Positions 1-9,142 of a DNA stretch of 64,000 nt are shown here, piece after piece. The notes beneath the pieces are model-generated. The model did no database searches, was not told the origin of the DNA, and saw only the letters and a program-made list of their open reading frames with translations. Position 1 is the first letter of the stretch; the number at the start of each line of letters is the position of its first letter. The stretch covers positions 121,828 through 185,827 of the forward strand of contig NZ_JACSRD010000138.1 in NCBI RefSeq assembly GCF_014879935.1, given 5' to 3'. Both the position numbers and the translations under genes were made by a program. Source of the DNA: Prosthecobacter sp. (GTDB lineage Bacteria > Verrucomicrobiota > Verrucomicrobiia > Verrucomicrobiales > Verrucomicrobiaceae).

Positions 1-2
1 AC

Positions 3-488
3 CGCTGGGATGAGATCGGGCGTGATCCGGAGATTCGCCGCTGGCACGGCAAGGTGGAAACCGACCGCTACGGAAACGCGATTATGATGTGCTACGCTGA
101 ATTCTCGCACGGAGGCAAACAGGCTGATCTTGTGACCCTTCTTCGCACCCATGCCCCTGCTGGCAAAGTGACCGTCGAATGCCCCATCTCGACCAGTGCT
201 GGCGTCAAGGCGGCGGATGTGGCCTGGGTGTCCAAAAAGCGTCTCCTTCAAATCGGCGGACGCACGGCGCTGAAGGCAGCGCCGGAAATCTGCGTTGAGG
301 TCATCTCACCGTCGAACAAACGCGGTGAGATCGAAGAGAAGCGTCGTCTCTACTTTGAGGCCGGTGCCAAGGAAGTCTGGGTCTGTGACAAGCAGGGACG
401 GCTGACCTTCTTCCTCAAGCAGGCGCCTGAAACCGCCGCTTCCGGTTCCGGGATCTGTCCGAAGATGCCGCGGTTGATCGAAGATTGA
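3..488 (+). CDS. Uma2 family endonuclease-like protein (5' end outside window)
   Basis: This is a PD-(D/E)XK-fold protein of the Uma2 (DUF820) family, whose members are often multicopy and of uncertain biological role. The visible part has the family landmarks: an acidic residue in a short strand (AADVAWVS), then EVISPSN, then a lysine-containing helix and AGAKEVWVCD near the C-terminus. The frame is open from the first bases of the window, so the true start lies upstream. A GTG at 54 would give 144 residues, but it would cut into the conserved fold. The serpin gene follows after 37 bp on the same strand. The family call is good; nuclease activity is not shown by the sequence. Confidence 0.75.
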   Translation, partial: RWDEIGRDPEIRRWHGKVETDRYGNAIMMCYAEFSHGGKQADLVTLLRTHAPAGKVTVECPISTSAGVKAADVAWVSKKRLLQIGGRTALKAAPEICVEVISPSNKRGEIEEKRRLYFEAGAKEVWVCDKQGRLTFFLKQAPETAASGSGICPKMPRLIED

Positions 489-525
489 TCTGGTCGTTTC
501 GTCGTCGCAGATTCAAAGTGGCGGC

Positions 526-1782
526 ATGAAGCGCCTCTTTCTCGCTACGCTGTTGTCCCTCGCAGCCTCCGCGACTGCGGCCACGCCGGAAACGGCTGCG
601 CAGGCGGTGAATGCCTTCGGGCTCGATCTTCACCGGCAGATGCCGAAAGAGGGGAATGCATGCCTTTCGCCCTACTCGATCCAATCGGCGCTCGGGATGA
701 CGTATCTCGGTGCCAGCGGGGCGACGCAGGAGGAGATGGCTCGTGTGCTGCATTTTCCTGAGGACAAGAAAGCGCTTGGAGAGTCATTCGCGGCGCTGAA
801 GGCCGCGCTGGCGGAGGCGCAGGAAAACTCGGAGAAGCAGGTGGCGCAGTCGAAAAAGTATGGCGGTCCTTCGGAGGCGCTGAAGCTGCATGTGGCGAAC
901 CGGCTCTTCGGGCAGAAGGGCTATGAATTCCGCGAGACGTTTCTCTCTGGTGTGAAAAGCCACTTTGGAGCGCCGATGGAGCTCATGAACTTCATCAAAG
1001 ACCACGAGGGAGAGCGAGAAGAGATCAACCACTGGGTGGAGAAGCAGACACAGAAGCGGATTCGCGATTTGATCCCCAAAGGCGGCCTCAGTGGGGATAC
1101 ACGGCTCGTTTTGGTGAATGCGCTGTATTTCAAAGCGTCATGGCAAAGCGAATTTCCAGCCCATGCGACCGCCCCGATGGCTTTTCATGCGAATGGGGTC
1201 AAGGCGACGGTTCAAGTGCCAGCCATGAGCCAAAAGATGCAGATGAAGTATGTGAATGGTCGCGGCTTTCAGGCGGTATCGCTGCCGTATGCGGGCAATG
1301 ACCTGCATTTCCTGCTCATCGTGCCAGATGGCATCAGCGGCGTGTCAGATGTGGAACTGAAGCTGACGGCAGAAACGCTGCTCTCCTGCGCGAAAGCCGA
1401 GACTCGCGAAGTCATCCTGCATCTGCCGAAATTCAAAATCACGCCGCCGACGGTGCCGCTGGGCGAGGTGTTGCAAAAAATGGGCATGACAACCGCCTTC
1501 GACAAACCTCAAGGAAGCGCGGATTTTGACGCGATGGCTCCGAAGAAGCCAGATGATTACCTCTGCATCTCCGAGGTCTTCCACAAAACCTTCCTCGAAC
1601 TCGACGAAAAAGGCACAGAGGCCGCTGCAGCGACGGCGGTGGCGATGGCCAAAGCGGCCGTCGCTATTGCCGAGAAGCCAAAACCCATCGAACTCAAAGC
1701 CGACCGACCTTTCCTTTTTGCCATCCAGCATGCGCAGAGTGGTGCGTGCTTGTTTTTCGGACGAGTGAGTGATCCTCGGTGA
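526..1782 (+). CDS. Secreted serpin-family protease inhibitor
   Basis: A 418-residue serpin with an N-terminal signal peptide (about residues 1-19). Serpins trap serine or cysteine proteases by inserting a cleaved reactive-centre loop into a beta sheet. The hinge is of the inhibitory type: E361-K-G-T-E-A-A-A-A-T, with small residues from P12 to P8, followed by a C-terminal block ending in LFFGRVSDPR. The loop between hinge and the DRPF block is Ala-rich and appears about seven residues longer than in alpha-1-antitrypsin. By simple counting P1 falls near Ala377, so the target protease cannot be named. Serpins are patchily distributed in bacteria. It probably protects the cell surface from own or foreign proteases (inference). 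Confidence 0.9.
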   Translation: MKRLFLATLLSLAASATAATPETAAQAVNAFGLDLHRQMPKEGNACLSPYSIQSALGMTYLGASGATQEEMARVLHFPEDKKALGESFAALKAALAEAQENSEKQVAQSKKYGGPSEALKLHVANRLFGQKGYEFRETFLSGVKSHFGAPMELMNFIKDHEGEREEINHWVEKQTQKRIRDLIPKGGLSGDTRLVLVNALYFKASWQSEFPAHATAPMAFHANGVKATVQVPAMSQKMQMKYVNGRGFQAVSLPYAGNDLHFLLIVPDGISGVSDVELKLTAETLLSCAKAETREVILHLPKFKITPPTVPLGEVLQKMGMTTAFDKPQGSADFDAMAPKKPDDYLCISEVFHKTFLELDEKGTEAAAATAVAMAKAAVAIAEKPKPIELKADRPFLFAIQHAQSGACLFFGRVSDPR

Positions 1783-1789
1783 GCATAGG

Positions 1790-1890
1790 CGCGATAGCGT
1801 TTTGGACTGCTCCAGCCCTCTGGAGCTTTTCGCAGGTCTGGAGACGTTCGAAAGCGCCGGAGGACAGGCGCACTCCAAGACGCTGCCGCG
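1790..1890. repeat. 101 bp palindromic element, copy 1
   Basis: An element with imperfect 21 bp terminal inverted repeats (CGCG-2nt-AGCGT...TGC at each end) and an inner hairpin GCTCCAG/CTGGAGC. A second copy of exactly the same length lies at 56727-56827, in the same orientation, with about 12 differences by hand alignment. It fills most of the space between the serpin and the convergent esterase gene. It encodes nothing and resembles a MITE or REP-type non-autonomous repeat. Confidence 0.8.
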
Positions 1891-1898
1891 ATGTAGGG

Positions 1899-2705
1899 TC
1901 ACATTTTGGCGTCGATAAACTCGATGGCCTTCTTGAGCCACTCCGCTTTCGGCGGCGAGTGGCCGTGGGCGGGGATGTTGAGCATCTCGACGGCCTTGAA
2001 GCCTTCTTTTTGGAAGCCGTTGGTGAAGACGGCCTGGGTGTTGGGGAGGTTGAAGTCTTTTTCGCCGGTGCTGAGGACGTAGCGGCATTCGTTCTTCGCG
2101 ATCTTCACGAAGTCGTCGTGCGGGAGGTAGCCGAGGCGGAAGGTTTGTTTGCCATCGGGCGTGGACACGTCGGTGTAGAAGTTCACGCCCATGCAGCAGA
2201 TCGTGGCGGGGAAGAGGTCGGCATAACAGACGCCGAGCATGCTGGCGACGCGAGCACCGCCGGAGAAGCCGGAGACGATGACGCGGGCGGGATCGATGTT
2301 GGCGAGCTTTCGCACGTTGAAGTTCGCGTCGATGGCGAGGCGCATGCGGTCGAAGACGCTGCGCGGGTTGCCGGATTTATGAGCGCCGATGAAGATGAGC
2401 TTCTTTTCGGCCAAAACGGGCTCCCACTCTGCGGGGATGGCCGGTTTGTCGCTGGCGCTGATCCAGATGAAGAGGCCGTGCGGATCGGCCTCACGATAGT
2501 TTTTCGGCAGGAGGATGTCGAAGGTCTCCTTCGTCACGTCGTAAGGCGGTGGAGTTTCTGCGGCGCTGAGGCGCAGCTTCACTTCGAGCGCGTCGGAGTG
2601 CGGCGGTGATTCGTCGAAGGTGATGGTGGTGCGCAGGCCGGGTTTGAGGTCGGCAGAATGCGCCACGGAGACGAGAAGGCAGAGAACGAGGAGGAGACGA
2701 GGCAT
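1899..2705 (-). CDS. Secreted alpha/beta hydrolase (PHB-depolymerase/prolyl-oligopeptidase-like)
   Basis: A 268-residue alpha/beta hydrolase with a signal peptide (MPRLLLVLCLLVSVAHSA). The nucleophile elbow is GFSGG, with Ser148. A C-terminal PAHGHS motif (His247/His249) can supply the catalytic histidine, and an acidic residue lies in TGEKDF. The fold resembles secreted esterase or depolymerase families; the substrate is unknown. The start at 2705 was chosen because it gives a clean signal peptide; a longer in-frame extension would run into the sulfatase gene. It is divergent from that sulfatase with only 84 bp between the starts, so promoters are probably shared or overlapping. Confidence 0.75.
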   Translation of the reverse strand: MPRLLLVLCLLVSVAHSADLKPGLRTTITFDESPPHSDALEVKLRLSAAETPPPYDVTKETFDILLPKNYREADPHGLFIWISASDKPAIPAEWEPVLAEKKLIFIGAHKSGNPRSVFDRMRLAIDANFNVRKLANIDPARVIVSGFSGGARVASMLGVCYADLFPATICCMGVNFYTDVSTPDGKQTFRLGYLPHDDFVKIAKNECRYVLSTGEKDFNLPNTQAVFTNGFQKEGFKAVEMLNIPAHGHSPPKAEWLKKAIEFIDAKM

Positions 2706-2789
2706 GATGCGGTCCAAAACGCGGCGAACGAGGCCGGTCGTGCTGAATCTGATGCAATGCGGTGGCGTGGCAGCTCGTTGGAGGGCCGC

Positions 2790-4229
2790 ATGAAGCATCT
2801 TGTTGGCCTTTTCCTCCTCGCCCTGTCCGTCCACGCGGCTGATCGCACGCCGAATGTCATCTTCATCCTCGCGGATGATCTCGGCTACACGGACGTGGCT
2901 TGCTTCGGCTCGAAATACTACGAGACGCCGAACATCGACAAGCTGGCGGACCAGGGGATGAAGCTGACGCGGCATCACCACTGCCAGAACTGCCAGCCGA
3001 CGCGTGCGGCACTGATGAGCGGCCAGTATGCGCCGCGCACGGGCGTTTACACGGTGGGCGGCATCGGACGTTTCGGGTGGGAGTCACGCCCGCTGCGGCC
3101 GGTGGACAACGCGACGGAGCTGCCGCTGGAGAAGGTCACGATCGCGCAGACGATGAAGAAGGCGGGCTATGCGACGGGCATGTTTGGCAAATGGCACCTG
3201 GGCCAGGAAGGCGAATTTCATCCGGGGAAGCGCGGGTTTGACGAGGCGATCGTCTCGATGGGCAGGCATTTCAATTTCTCGACACAGCCGAAGGTGGAGT
3301 ATCCGAAGGGCCAGTACCTCGCTGATTTCCTCACTGACAAGGCGGTGGATTTCATCCAGCGGCATAAGGACGAGCCGTTCTTCCTCTACCTGCCGCATTT
3401 TGGCGTGCATTCACCCCACGATGCGAAGGAAGACATGATCGCGAAGTTCAAGGACAAGGCGCCTGTGGGCGGGCATCACAGCCCGGTGTATGCGGGCATG
3501 ATCGCGAGCGTGGATGAGAGCGTGGGCCGTGTGATGAAGACACTGGACGAACTGAAGCTGGCGGACAACACGGTGCTCATCTTCAGCAGCGACAACGGCG
3601 GCGTGGGGGGTTACGCACGCGAAGGCATCAAGAAAGGCGGCGACATCACGGACAATGCCCCGCTGCGCAGCGGGAAGGGCAGTTTGTATGAAGGCGGCAC
3701 ACGCGTGCCGTTCATCGTGCGCTGGCCGGGCGTGACCCAGCCAGGAACAAGCTGCGACGTGCCGACGATCCATGTGGATCTGTATCCGACGTTCGCGGAC
3801 ATCGGCAAAGCCACGTTGCCAGCAGGCCAGCCACTCGATGGCGAGAGCTTGGTGCCATTGTTCCGCGATTCAGGGGCGAATCTGAAGCGTGAGGCGATTT
3901 ACCAGCACTTTCCGGGCTACCTCGGTGCCGGCGAAAACACGTGGCGCACGACGCCCGTCGGTTTGATCGAAGCGGGCGACTGGAAGCTGATGGAGTTCTT
4001 CGAAGATGGCCGCCTGGAGCTCTACAACCTCAAGGATGACATCGGCGAGCAGAAGAACCTGGCGACGGAAAATCCCGAAAAGACCAAGGAGCTGCACGCA
4101 AAGATGCTCGCATGGCGTGAATCCATCAAAGCCCCGATGCCAACGAAGAACACCGATGTGAAAAGCCCCGAGCCCGCGAAGAAGGGCAAAGGAAAGGGCA
4201 AGGGCAAAAAGAAGAAGGCGGCGGAATGA
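2790..4229 (+). CDS. Secreted sulfatase (arylsulfatase family S1)
   Basis: A 479-residue sulfatase with a signal peptide (about residues 1-17). The metal site begins with LADD (Asp29/Asp30). The formylglycine motif is C68-Q-P-T-R, where Cys68 would be converted to formylglycine by a sulfatase-maturating enzyme that is not in this window. GKWHLG and SSDNGG follow as expected. The C-terminus ends in a Gly/Lys-rich tail (KKGKGKGKGKKKKAAE) not needed for the fold. Such enzymes desulfate polysaccharides or aryl sulfates; the substrate cannot be assigned. The start is the ATG at 2790, which directly precedes the signal peptide. Longer in-frame starts overlap the divergent hydrolase. Confidence 0.92.
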   Translation: MKHLVGLFLLALSVHAADRTPNVIFILADDLGYTDVACFGSKYYETPNIDKLADQGMKLTRHHHCQNCQPTRAALMSGQYAPRTGVYTVGGIGRFGWESRPLRPVDNATELPLEKVTIAQTMKKAGYATGMFGKWHLGQEGEFHPGKRGFDEAIVSMGRHFNFSTQPKVEYPKGQYLADFLTDKAVDFIQRHKDEPFFLYLPHFGVHSPHDAKEDMIAKFKDKAPVGGHHSPVYAGMIASVDESVGRVMKTLDELKLADNTVLIFSSDNGGVGGYAREGIKKGGDITDNAPLRSGKGSLYEGGTRVPFIVRWPGVTQPGTSCDVPTIHVDLYPTFADIGKATLPAGQPLDGESLVPLFRDSGANLKREAIYQHFPGYLGAGENTWRTTPVGLIEAGDWKLMEFFEDGRLELYNLKDDIGEQKNLATENPEKTKELHAKMLAWRESIKAPMPTKNTDVKSPEPAKKGKGKGKGKKKKAAE

Positions 4230-4235
4230 ACCGCC

Positions 4236-4814
4236 TCAGGCCTTGCGGGCGACGTAAACGAACGCGGGCGGCAGGTTGGCCCAGACCACACGGGTCGTCT
4301 CGACCCCGTGGGTCAGTTCGTGCAGCAGTTCGCGAAAACGCTGCCCGGCGGGCAGTTGATGGAAGCCCCAGTAGGCGAAGGTGACGAATGAGCCGCCGGA
4401 TGCGAGATGGGGAAGCACATTGCCCAGGATCGCCTCCTGCAAGCAACGCGGAAAGGCCGTCCAGGGCAGTCCGCTGATGATGGTGTCAAACTTGCCGTCA
4501 TCCGACAGCGCCTGCGCGAAGTCGTATTCTTGTGCGCCTGCGCATTCAAAACGCATGCGTGGGAACCGCGGGCGGAGCTTCTCGACAAAAGTGGGATTGA
4601 GCTCGATGCCGAGGTAGTCGGCTTCGTGCGGCATGGTGCCGGCGATCGCCTCTGTCAGGGCGCCGGTGCCGGGGCCCAGTTCCAGGATGCGCCGTGCCTG
4701 CCAGACGCCGGAGGCCTCCATCATGCGCTCCGCAAGGGCGGGACTGGAGGGCGCCACCGCGCCGATGGTCTTCCAGTTGTGGCGAAGCTCTCTGATGAAG
4801 GTGGCGGCGGACAT
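4236..4814 (-). CDS. SAM-dependent methyltransferase, phospholipid N-methyltransferase-like
   Basis: A 192-residue class I methyltransferase. The N-terminus (FIRELRHNWKTIGAVAPSS) and motif I (E45-L-G-P-G-T-G-A) match the COG3963 group that includes phosphatidylethanolamine N-methyltransferase PmtA-type enzymes. A second acidic residue that could bind SAM ribose lies in IELN, and the SGLPW stretch matches the family's motif IV. Cytoplasmic or membrane-associated; probable substrate is a phospholipid head group, but this is by family only. It ends 6 bp from the convergent sulfatase stop. Confidence 0.75.
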   Translation of the reverse strand: MSAATFIRELRHNWKTIGAVAPSSPALAERMMEASGVWQARRILELGPGTGALTEAIAGTMPHEADYLGIELNPTFVEKLRPRFPRMRFECAGAQEYDFAQALSDDGKFDTIISGLPWTAFPRCLQEAILGNVLPHLASGGSFVTFAYWGFHQLPAGQRFRELLHELTHGVETTRVVWANLPPAFVYVARKA

Positions 4815-5037
4815 TCGGGCCGGATGCTAGCGACTTGATGCGGGAGCGCGAGGCCTTTTCGTGGGCGACGCGGGGGCTTCCGACGGACGGAAGGGAGGAG
4901 CCGGTTTTGTCTGGCGCTGGAGGGCGCAACCGGCTGATCGCCAGACTTTTGAACGAAGGCGTTATCGCAGGTTCCAACGGCTCCACCCGTCCCTGCGATC
5001 GTGGCAGGAGCGCGGGCAATCCAACCAACCCAACCCC

Positions 5038-5370
5038 ATGAAAAAACCTGTTCTTGATGCCGTGATCCTGGGCCTTTGTGCCAGCAGCCTGCTGACTCAG
5101 TGCGTTTCCAAGCCGCAGACTATTTACAACAAGAAAGGCCAGCCTGTGGCGACTGCCCTGGCAACGCCGACGGGCTACGTGACCCGCCAGCAGCTCGGCG
5201 ATTCCACGGTGCTGACGCGGCGTCTGATCAACCGTGCTTTGACCAACGCGGATTGCGGAAAGGTGTATGAGGAGGTCACCGTGGTCTCGCCGCGCGGAAC
5301 GTCGGTGCAGCACCGCGTCATCGTGCGTGCGCTGCCACGTCTTGAGCTGCGCAACGAGACGAAGGATTAG
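5038..5370 (+). CDS. Small secreted protein of unknown function
   Basis: A 110-residue protein with a signal-peptide-like N-terminus ending in LLTQC. That is close to, but not, a canonical lipobox, because Gln precedes the Cys. The mature part contains a short hydroxylated and basic region and no domain I recognise. The ATG at 5038 was chosen because it gives the hydrophobic leader; upstream in-frame sequence is not protein-like. It stands alone before the symporter gene. Confidence 0.6.
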   Translation: MKKPVLDAVILGLCASSLLTQCVSKPQTIYNKKGQPVATALATPTGYVTRQQLGDSTVLTRRLINRALTNADCGKVYEEVTVVSPRGTSVQHRVIVRALPRLELRNETKD

Positions 5371-5417
5371 GCCGCAAGGCTTGACGGGCATGGTGCTTTG
5401 CGGCGACACTTCGCACC

Positions 5418-7037
5418 ATGCCCCACCTTCTCGACGCGCTCGTCATCCTCGGTTACTTCGCCCTGATCATCGGGATCGGGCTCTCACAGCGCAGCAAGAG
5501 CGGCAGCATGGAGGGATTCACTCTCGGCGACCGGCAGATCGCGTGGTGGGCGGTGCTGGCCTCCATCCTGGCCGCTGAGATCAGCGCGGGCACGTTCTTC
5601 GGCGCGCCCGGGGAAGGTTACGCGCTGCGCAATTTCACCTACATCCAGCTCATGGCGGGCTACCTGCTCGCGCGTGTGGTCGTGAGCGCGGTTTTCATTC
5701 CGGCTTATTACAAGCACAACGTGGTGAGCGTGTATGAATTCCTCGAAGTGCGCTTCGGGCCGAAGACACGGCGCCGCGCCTCGGCGATCTTCCTGGTGAC
5801 AAGGCTGCTGGCGAGCGGATCACGGCTGTGGGTGCCCACGGTGCTGCTGGTGCTCGCATGGAAAGTCTTCATCAATCCGCAGACGACGCCGATGCAGGAG
5901 TTCTGGCTGTATGCGGCCGCGCTGGTCGGCATCACGGTGCTGACATCGATCTACACCACGCTGGGCGGCATTCGTGCGGTGATCTGGACGGATGTGATCC
6001 AGGTGGTGATCCTGTTTTCAGCCCTGGGCTTCGGCCTGTGGCACCTGCTCGGTCACACCGGCGGCTGGGCGGCCCTGCAGGGTGCGATTCAAGAGCCGGC
6101 ATTCGTCGATTGGGGCAGACCGGACCCCGCGCATCCGGGCGCCTGGGGTTGGATCAAGGGCGTTCTCGAAACGGAGTACACGGTCTGGGCCGCGTTTCTC
6201 GGCTCCACCTTCGTGACACTGGCCACGCACGGCACGGACCAGGACATGGTGCAGCGCATGCTGACGGCCAAGGACAAGAGCCAGAGCGCCAAGGCCACGA
6301 TTCTCTCCGGTCTCGCCGACATCCCGGTCAATCTGATGGTGCTGAGCATCGGCATCCTGCTGTTTGTGTTTTATCAGCAGCATCCGGAGATCCTCCTGCC
6401 GAAGAACGCAGTGGGAAAACCGGACAGCAGCCAGGTGTTTCCGTTTTTCATCCTGACCTCGATGCCGTCGGGCCTGCGCGGCCTTGTGATCGCCGGGGTG
6501 CTCGCCACGGCGATGGGATCTCTGAGCACGGCGCTCAACTCGCTCGCCACGAGCTACGTGCGCGACTTTCACTTCCGCTGGTTCGGGGAACCGGACACCG
6601 AAAAAGGCAAGGTGCGTGTGCTGCGGCTCGGCACCGTGTTGTTTGCGATCTTCCTCATCAGCGTGGCGCTCGGCACCGCGTGGGTGAAGGCGCACAATCC
6701 ATCGCTGCGCATCATTCCGATCATCCTCGGCATCTTCGGCTACACGTATGGCTCGCTGCTCGGCGTGTTCATGGTCGGCCTCTTCACCAAGGGGCGCGGC
6801 AACGATCTGGGCAACGGCATCGCCATGCTCGCGGGTTTCATCGTCGTGGGTTACTTGAGCGGGCTCGACAAAGGACTCGCCTCCACCCTCGGCCTTGGCG
6901 ACGGGTTCTCACGCCCCGCCTGGGTGCCGGAGATCGAGTTCCCGTGGCGCATCCTCTTCGGCACCGTGGTCACGTTCAGCATCGCGATGCTGTTCAGGAC
7001 GCCGGAGGAGAAGCTGGGGCACGCGAATGTGAGGTGA
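5418..7037 (+). CDS. Sodium:solute symporter family (SSS) transporter
   Basis: A 539-residue polytopic inner-membrane protein of the sodium:solute symporter family. It has about 13-14 hydrophobic segments. The first is followed by the family pattern of a short loop with GDRQIAWWAVLASILAAEIS and GTFFGAPGEGY. A later segment reads ATAMGSLSTALNSLATSYVRD, the conserved region near the sodium site in this family. Members import sugars, sialic acids, proline, iodide or carboxylates. Nothing in the neighbourhood fixes the substrate. Confidence 0.88.
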   Translation: MPHLLDALVILGYFALIIGIGLSQRSKSGSMEGFTLGDRQIAWWAVLASILAAEISAGTFFGAPGEGYALRNFTYIQLMAGYLLARVVVSAVFIPAYYKHNVVSVYEFLEVRFGPKTRRRASAIFLVTRLLASGSRLWVPTVLLVLAWKVFINPQTTPMQEFWLYAAALVGITVLTSIYTTLGGIRAVIWTDVIQVVILFSALGFGLWHLLGHTGGWAALQGAIQEPAFVDWGRPDPAHPGAWGWIKGVLETEYTVWAAFLGSTFVTLATHGTDQDMVQRMLTAKDKSQSAKATILSGLADIPVNLMVLSIGILLFVFYQQHPEILLPKNAVGKPDSSQVFPFFILTSMPSGLRGLVIAGVLATAMGSLSTALNSLATSYVRDFHFRWFGEPDTEKGKVRVLRLGTVLFAIFLISVALGTAWVKAHNPSLRIIPIILGIFGYTYGSLLGVFMVGLFTKGRGNDLGNGIAMLAGFIVVGYLSGLDKGLASTLGLGDGFSRPAWVPEIEFPWRILFGTVVTFSIAMLFRTPEEKLGHANVR

Positions 7038-7090
7038 TCACCTCAGGCAAGGTCGTCGTGCGTCAAATGCCTTCAAACCTCTTTGGCAAT

Positions 7091-7110
7091 TCGTGATTCG
7101 CGAATCACGA
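7091..7110. repeat. Perfect 20 bp palindrome between symporter and ilvC
   Basis: The ten bases 7091-7100 are followed immediately by their exact reverse complement (7101-7110), with no spacer. The site lies 54 bp after the symporter stop, on the far side of the ilvC terminator. It may be an operator, part of a terminator for the symporter, or a fragment of a REP-type repeat. Confidence 0.55.
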
Positions 7111-7154
7111 TCGATTTCTTGTCGGGGTTGATGGGCTTTGGGTGCTCCTGAAAT

Positions 7155-7182
7155 GAAAAACGCGGACCGTTTCCGGTCCGCG
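7155..7182 (-). terminator. Rho-independent terminator of ilvC
   Basis: A perfect 9 bp stem (CGCGGACCG/CGGTCCGCG) with a 4-nt loop, followed on the minus strand by five T residues. It lies about 40 bp after the ilvC stop and is oriented to end ilvC transcription. Confidence 0.85.
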
Positions 7183-7224
7183 CCTTTCTTGACTCTTTGA
7201 CGATGCTTGAACGTCTTGACTGCT

Positions 7225-8253
7225 TTATGCGTAGCTGGCCTGCGCGCCTTTGATGTCGCGCTTCTTGATCCAGGGCATGAGGCTGCGGAGGCGGGCGCCG
7301 GTCTTTTCGATCGGGTGCTTCTCGCCGTCTTTGAGCAGCTTGTTGAAGGTCTTGTAGCCGGTTTCGGTCTCCTTGATCCATTCCTTGGCGAATTTGCCGG
7401 TCTGGATGTCCTTCAGCGCGGCTTTCATGCGCTTCTTGACGCTGGCGTCGATGATCTTCGGTCCGACTTTGACGTCGCCCCACTTGGCGGTCTCGGAGAT
7501 GGAGAAGCGCATGCCGGCGATGCCGGACTCGTTCATAAGGTCCACGATGAGCTTCAGCTCATGCAAGCACTCGAAGTAGGCCATCTCAGGGCTGTAGCCA
7601 GCCTCGGTGAGCACTTCAAAGCCGGCCTGGACGAGGGCGCTGGCGCCACCGCAAAGGACGGTCTGCTCGCCGAAGAGGTCGGTTTCGGTTTCTTCCTTGA
7701 AGGTGGTCTCGATGACGCCGCCGCGGGTGCCGCCGATGCCGTGCGCCCAGGCGAGAGCGATCTTCTTGGCCTGCTTGTCGGCATTCTGATGGATGGCGAT
7801 CAAAGAGGGGACGCCCTTGCCTTCTGTGTATTGGCGGCGGACGATGTGGCCGGGGCCTTTCGGGGCCACCATGATGACGTTCACGTCCTTCGGCGGGACG
7901 ACCGTCTTGTAGAGAATGGCGAAGCCGTGGGAGAAGAGGAGCGTTTTGCCCTTGGTGAGGTTCGGGGCGATGTCCCTCTTGTACACGCCGCCGATCTTGG
8001 TGTCCGGCACGGCGACGAAGATGACGTCGGCAGCTTTGACCGCATCGGCGGTGTCCATGACCTTGAGGCCCTTTTCTTCAGCCACCGCGCGGCTCTTGGA
8101 GCCAGGGTAAAGGCCGATGACGACTTTGACGCCGCTCTCCTTGAGGTTCAGGGCGTGGGCGTGGCCTTGGGAGCCGAAGCCGATGACAGCGCAAGTCTTG
8201 CCTTTGAGGGGGGCGAGGCTCGCGTCTTTTTCAGTGTAGATTTTGGCGGGCAT
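7225..8253 (-). CDS. ilvC: Ketol-acid reductoisomerase (class I)
   Basis: A 342-residue class I KARI. It converts acetolactate or acetohydroxybutyrate to the dihydroxy acid in valine, leucine and isoleucine synthesis, using NAD(P)H and magnesium. The N-terminal Rossmann motif is [17 protein letters not shown]. The knotted C-terminal domain contains the DLFGEQ metal-ligand motif and [13 protein letters not shown]. The start at 8253 gives the standard [13 protein letters not shown] beginning; the open frame upstream is not KARI-like. It is monocistronic, with its own terminator, and divergent from the FKBP gene. No ilvBN genes are nearby. Confidence 0.96.
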   Translation of the reverse strand: MPAKIYTEKDASLAPLKGKTCAVIGFGSQGHAHALNLKESGVKVVIGLYPGSKSRAVAEEKGLKVMDTADAVKAADVIFVAVPDTKIGGVYKRDIAPNLTKGKTLLFSHGFAILYKTVVPPKDVNVIMVAPKGPGHIVRRQYTEGKGVPSLIAIHQNADKQAKKIALAWAHGIGGTRGGVIETTFKEETETDLFGEQTVLCGGASALVQAGFEVLTEAGYSPEMAYFECLHELKLIVDLMNESGIAGMRFSISETAKWGDVKVGPKIIDASVKKRMKAALKDIQTGKFAKEWIKETETGYKTFNKLLKDGEKHPIEKTGARLRSLMPWIKKRDIKGAQASYA

Positions 8254-8379
8254 TATTGTGGTCTGGTTTAAGGGGTGGCGATAGTGGTTCATGGCTCCCA
8301 AGGGGTCAAACGCCTTTTTCCCGCCCTTCCAAGGCTTTGATTGACCGCTCTTTCCCGGGCGCTTAGGCTGCCTGCTCCT

Positions 8380-9090
8380 ATGCAACCCACCATCGCCCTG
8401 CTCTGCGCCGCGCTTGCGGCTGTCACAGTCGTTCAAGCCCAGGAAGTCAAGCCAGCGCAGCCGGCCGAAGCTCCCGCCACCCCCGCCAAAGTCCCCATGG
8501 ACAAAGTCAGCTACTTCATCGGCCGTAATTTCGGCGACCAGTTCAAAAACCAGGGCATCGCCATCGATCTGGCCGCCCTGACCGAAGGCATCAAGTCCGG
8601 CATGGCCGGTGAGAAGCCGAAATTCTCGCAGGAGGAGCTCATGGCCGCCATGCAGGCCTTTGAGGGCAGCATGCGCGAAAAGGAAGCCATGCGCGGGCAG
8701 GAAGCCAAGGCCACTGGTGACAAGTTCCTCGCTGAAAACGGCAAGAAAAAGGGCGTCACCACCACCGCCAGCGGTCTGCAATACGAAGTGCTCAAAGCCG
8801 GCGACGGTCCGAAGCCCCAGGCCACCGACCGCGTGAACGTCCACTACCACGGCACGCTCATCGACGGCAAAGTGTTCGACAGCTCCGTCGAGCGCGGCAT
8901 GCCCATCACCTTCGGCGTCCAGGAAGTCATCAAAGGCTGGACCGAGGCGCTGCAGCTCATGCCCGTCGGCTCGAAGTGGCGCATCTACATCCCTTCCCAG
9001 CTTGCCTACGGTGAGCAGGGCGCGGGTGGTGACATCGGCCCGAACGAGGCGCTCATCTTTGAAGTCGAGCTGCTCGGCATCGTGAAGTAG
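8380..9090 (+). CDS. Secreted FKBP-type peptidyl-prolyl cis-trans isomerase
   Basis: A 236-residue exported isomerase with a signal peptide ending VVQAQ. An N-terminal FKBP_N dimerisation segment (about 40-125) resembles Mip/FkpA proteins. A C-terminal FKBP domain (about 140-236) contains [16 protein letters not shown] and the [17 protein letters not shown] core. It should assist folding of periplasmic or surface proteins. The ATG at 8380 directly precedes the signal peptide; a TTG at 8341 in frame is less likely. It is followed by its own terminator. Confidence 0.93.
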   Translation: MQPTIALLCAALAAVTVVQAQEVKPAQPAEAPATPAKVPMDKVSYFIGRNFGDQFKNQGIAIDLAALTEGIKSGMAGEKPKFSQEELMAAMQAFEGSMREKEAMRGQEAKATGDKFLAENGKKKGVTTTASGLQYEVLKAGDGPKPQATDRVNVHYHGTLIDGKVFDSSVERGMPITFGVQEVIKGWTEALQLMPVGSKWRIYIPSQLAYGEQGAGGDIGPNEALIFEVELLGIVK

Positions 9091-9112
9091 TCGATCTCAG
9101 ACGAATCTTTCC

Positions 9113-9142
9113 AAAGGCGGGGGCCCAGGCTCCCGCCTTTTT
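9113..9142 (+). terminator. Rho-independent terminator of the FKBP gene
   Basis: A 9 bp stem AAAGGCGGG/CCCGCCTTT separated by ten bases and followed by further T residues, 22 bp after the FKBP stop. The 3' edge touches the stop of the convergent GNAT gene. Confidence 0.8.

Noticed and set aside
7225..8850. ilvC extended by nearly 200 codons upstream
   Set aside because: The extension is antisense to the FKBP gene; KARI proteins start as at 8253.
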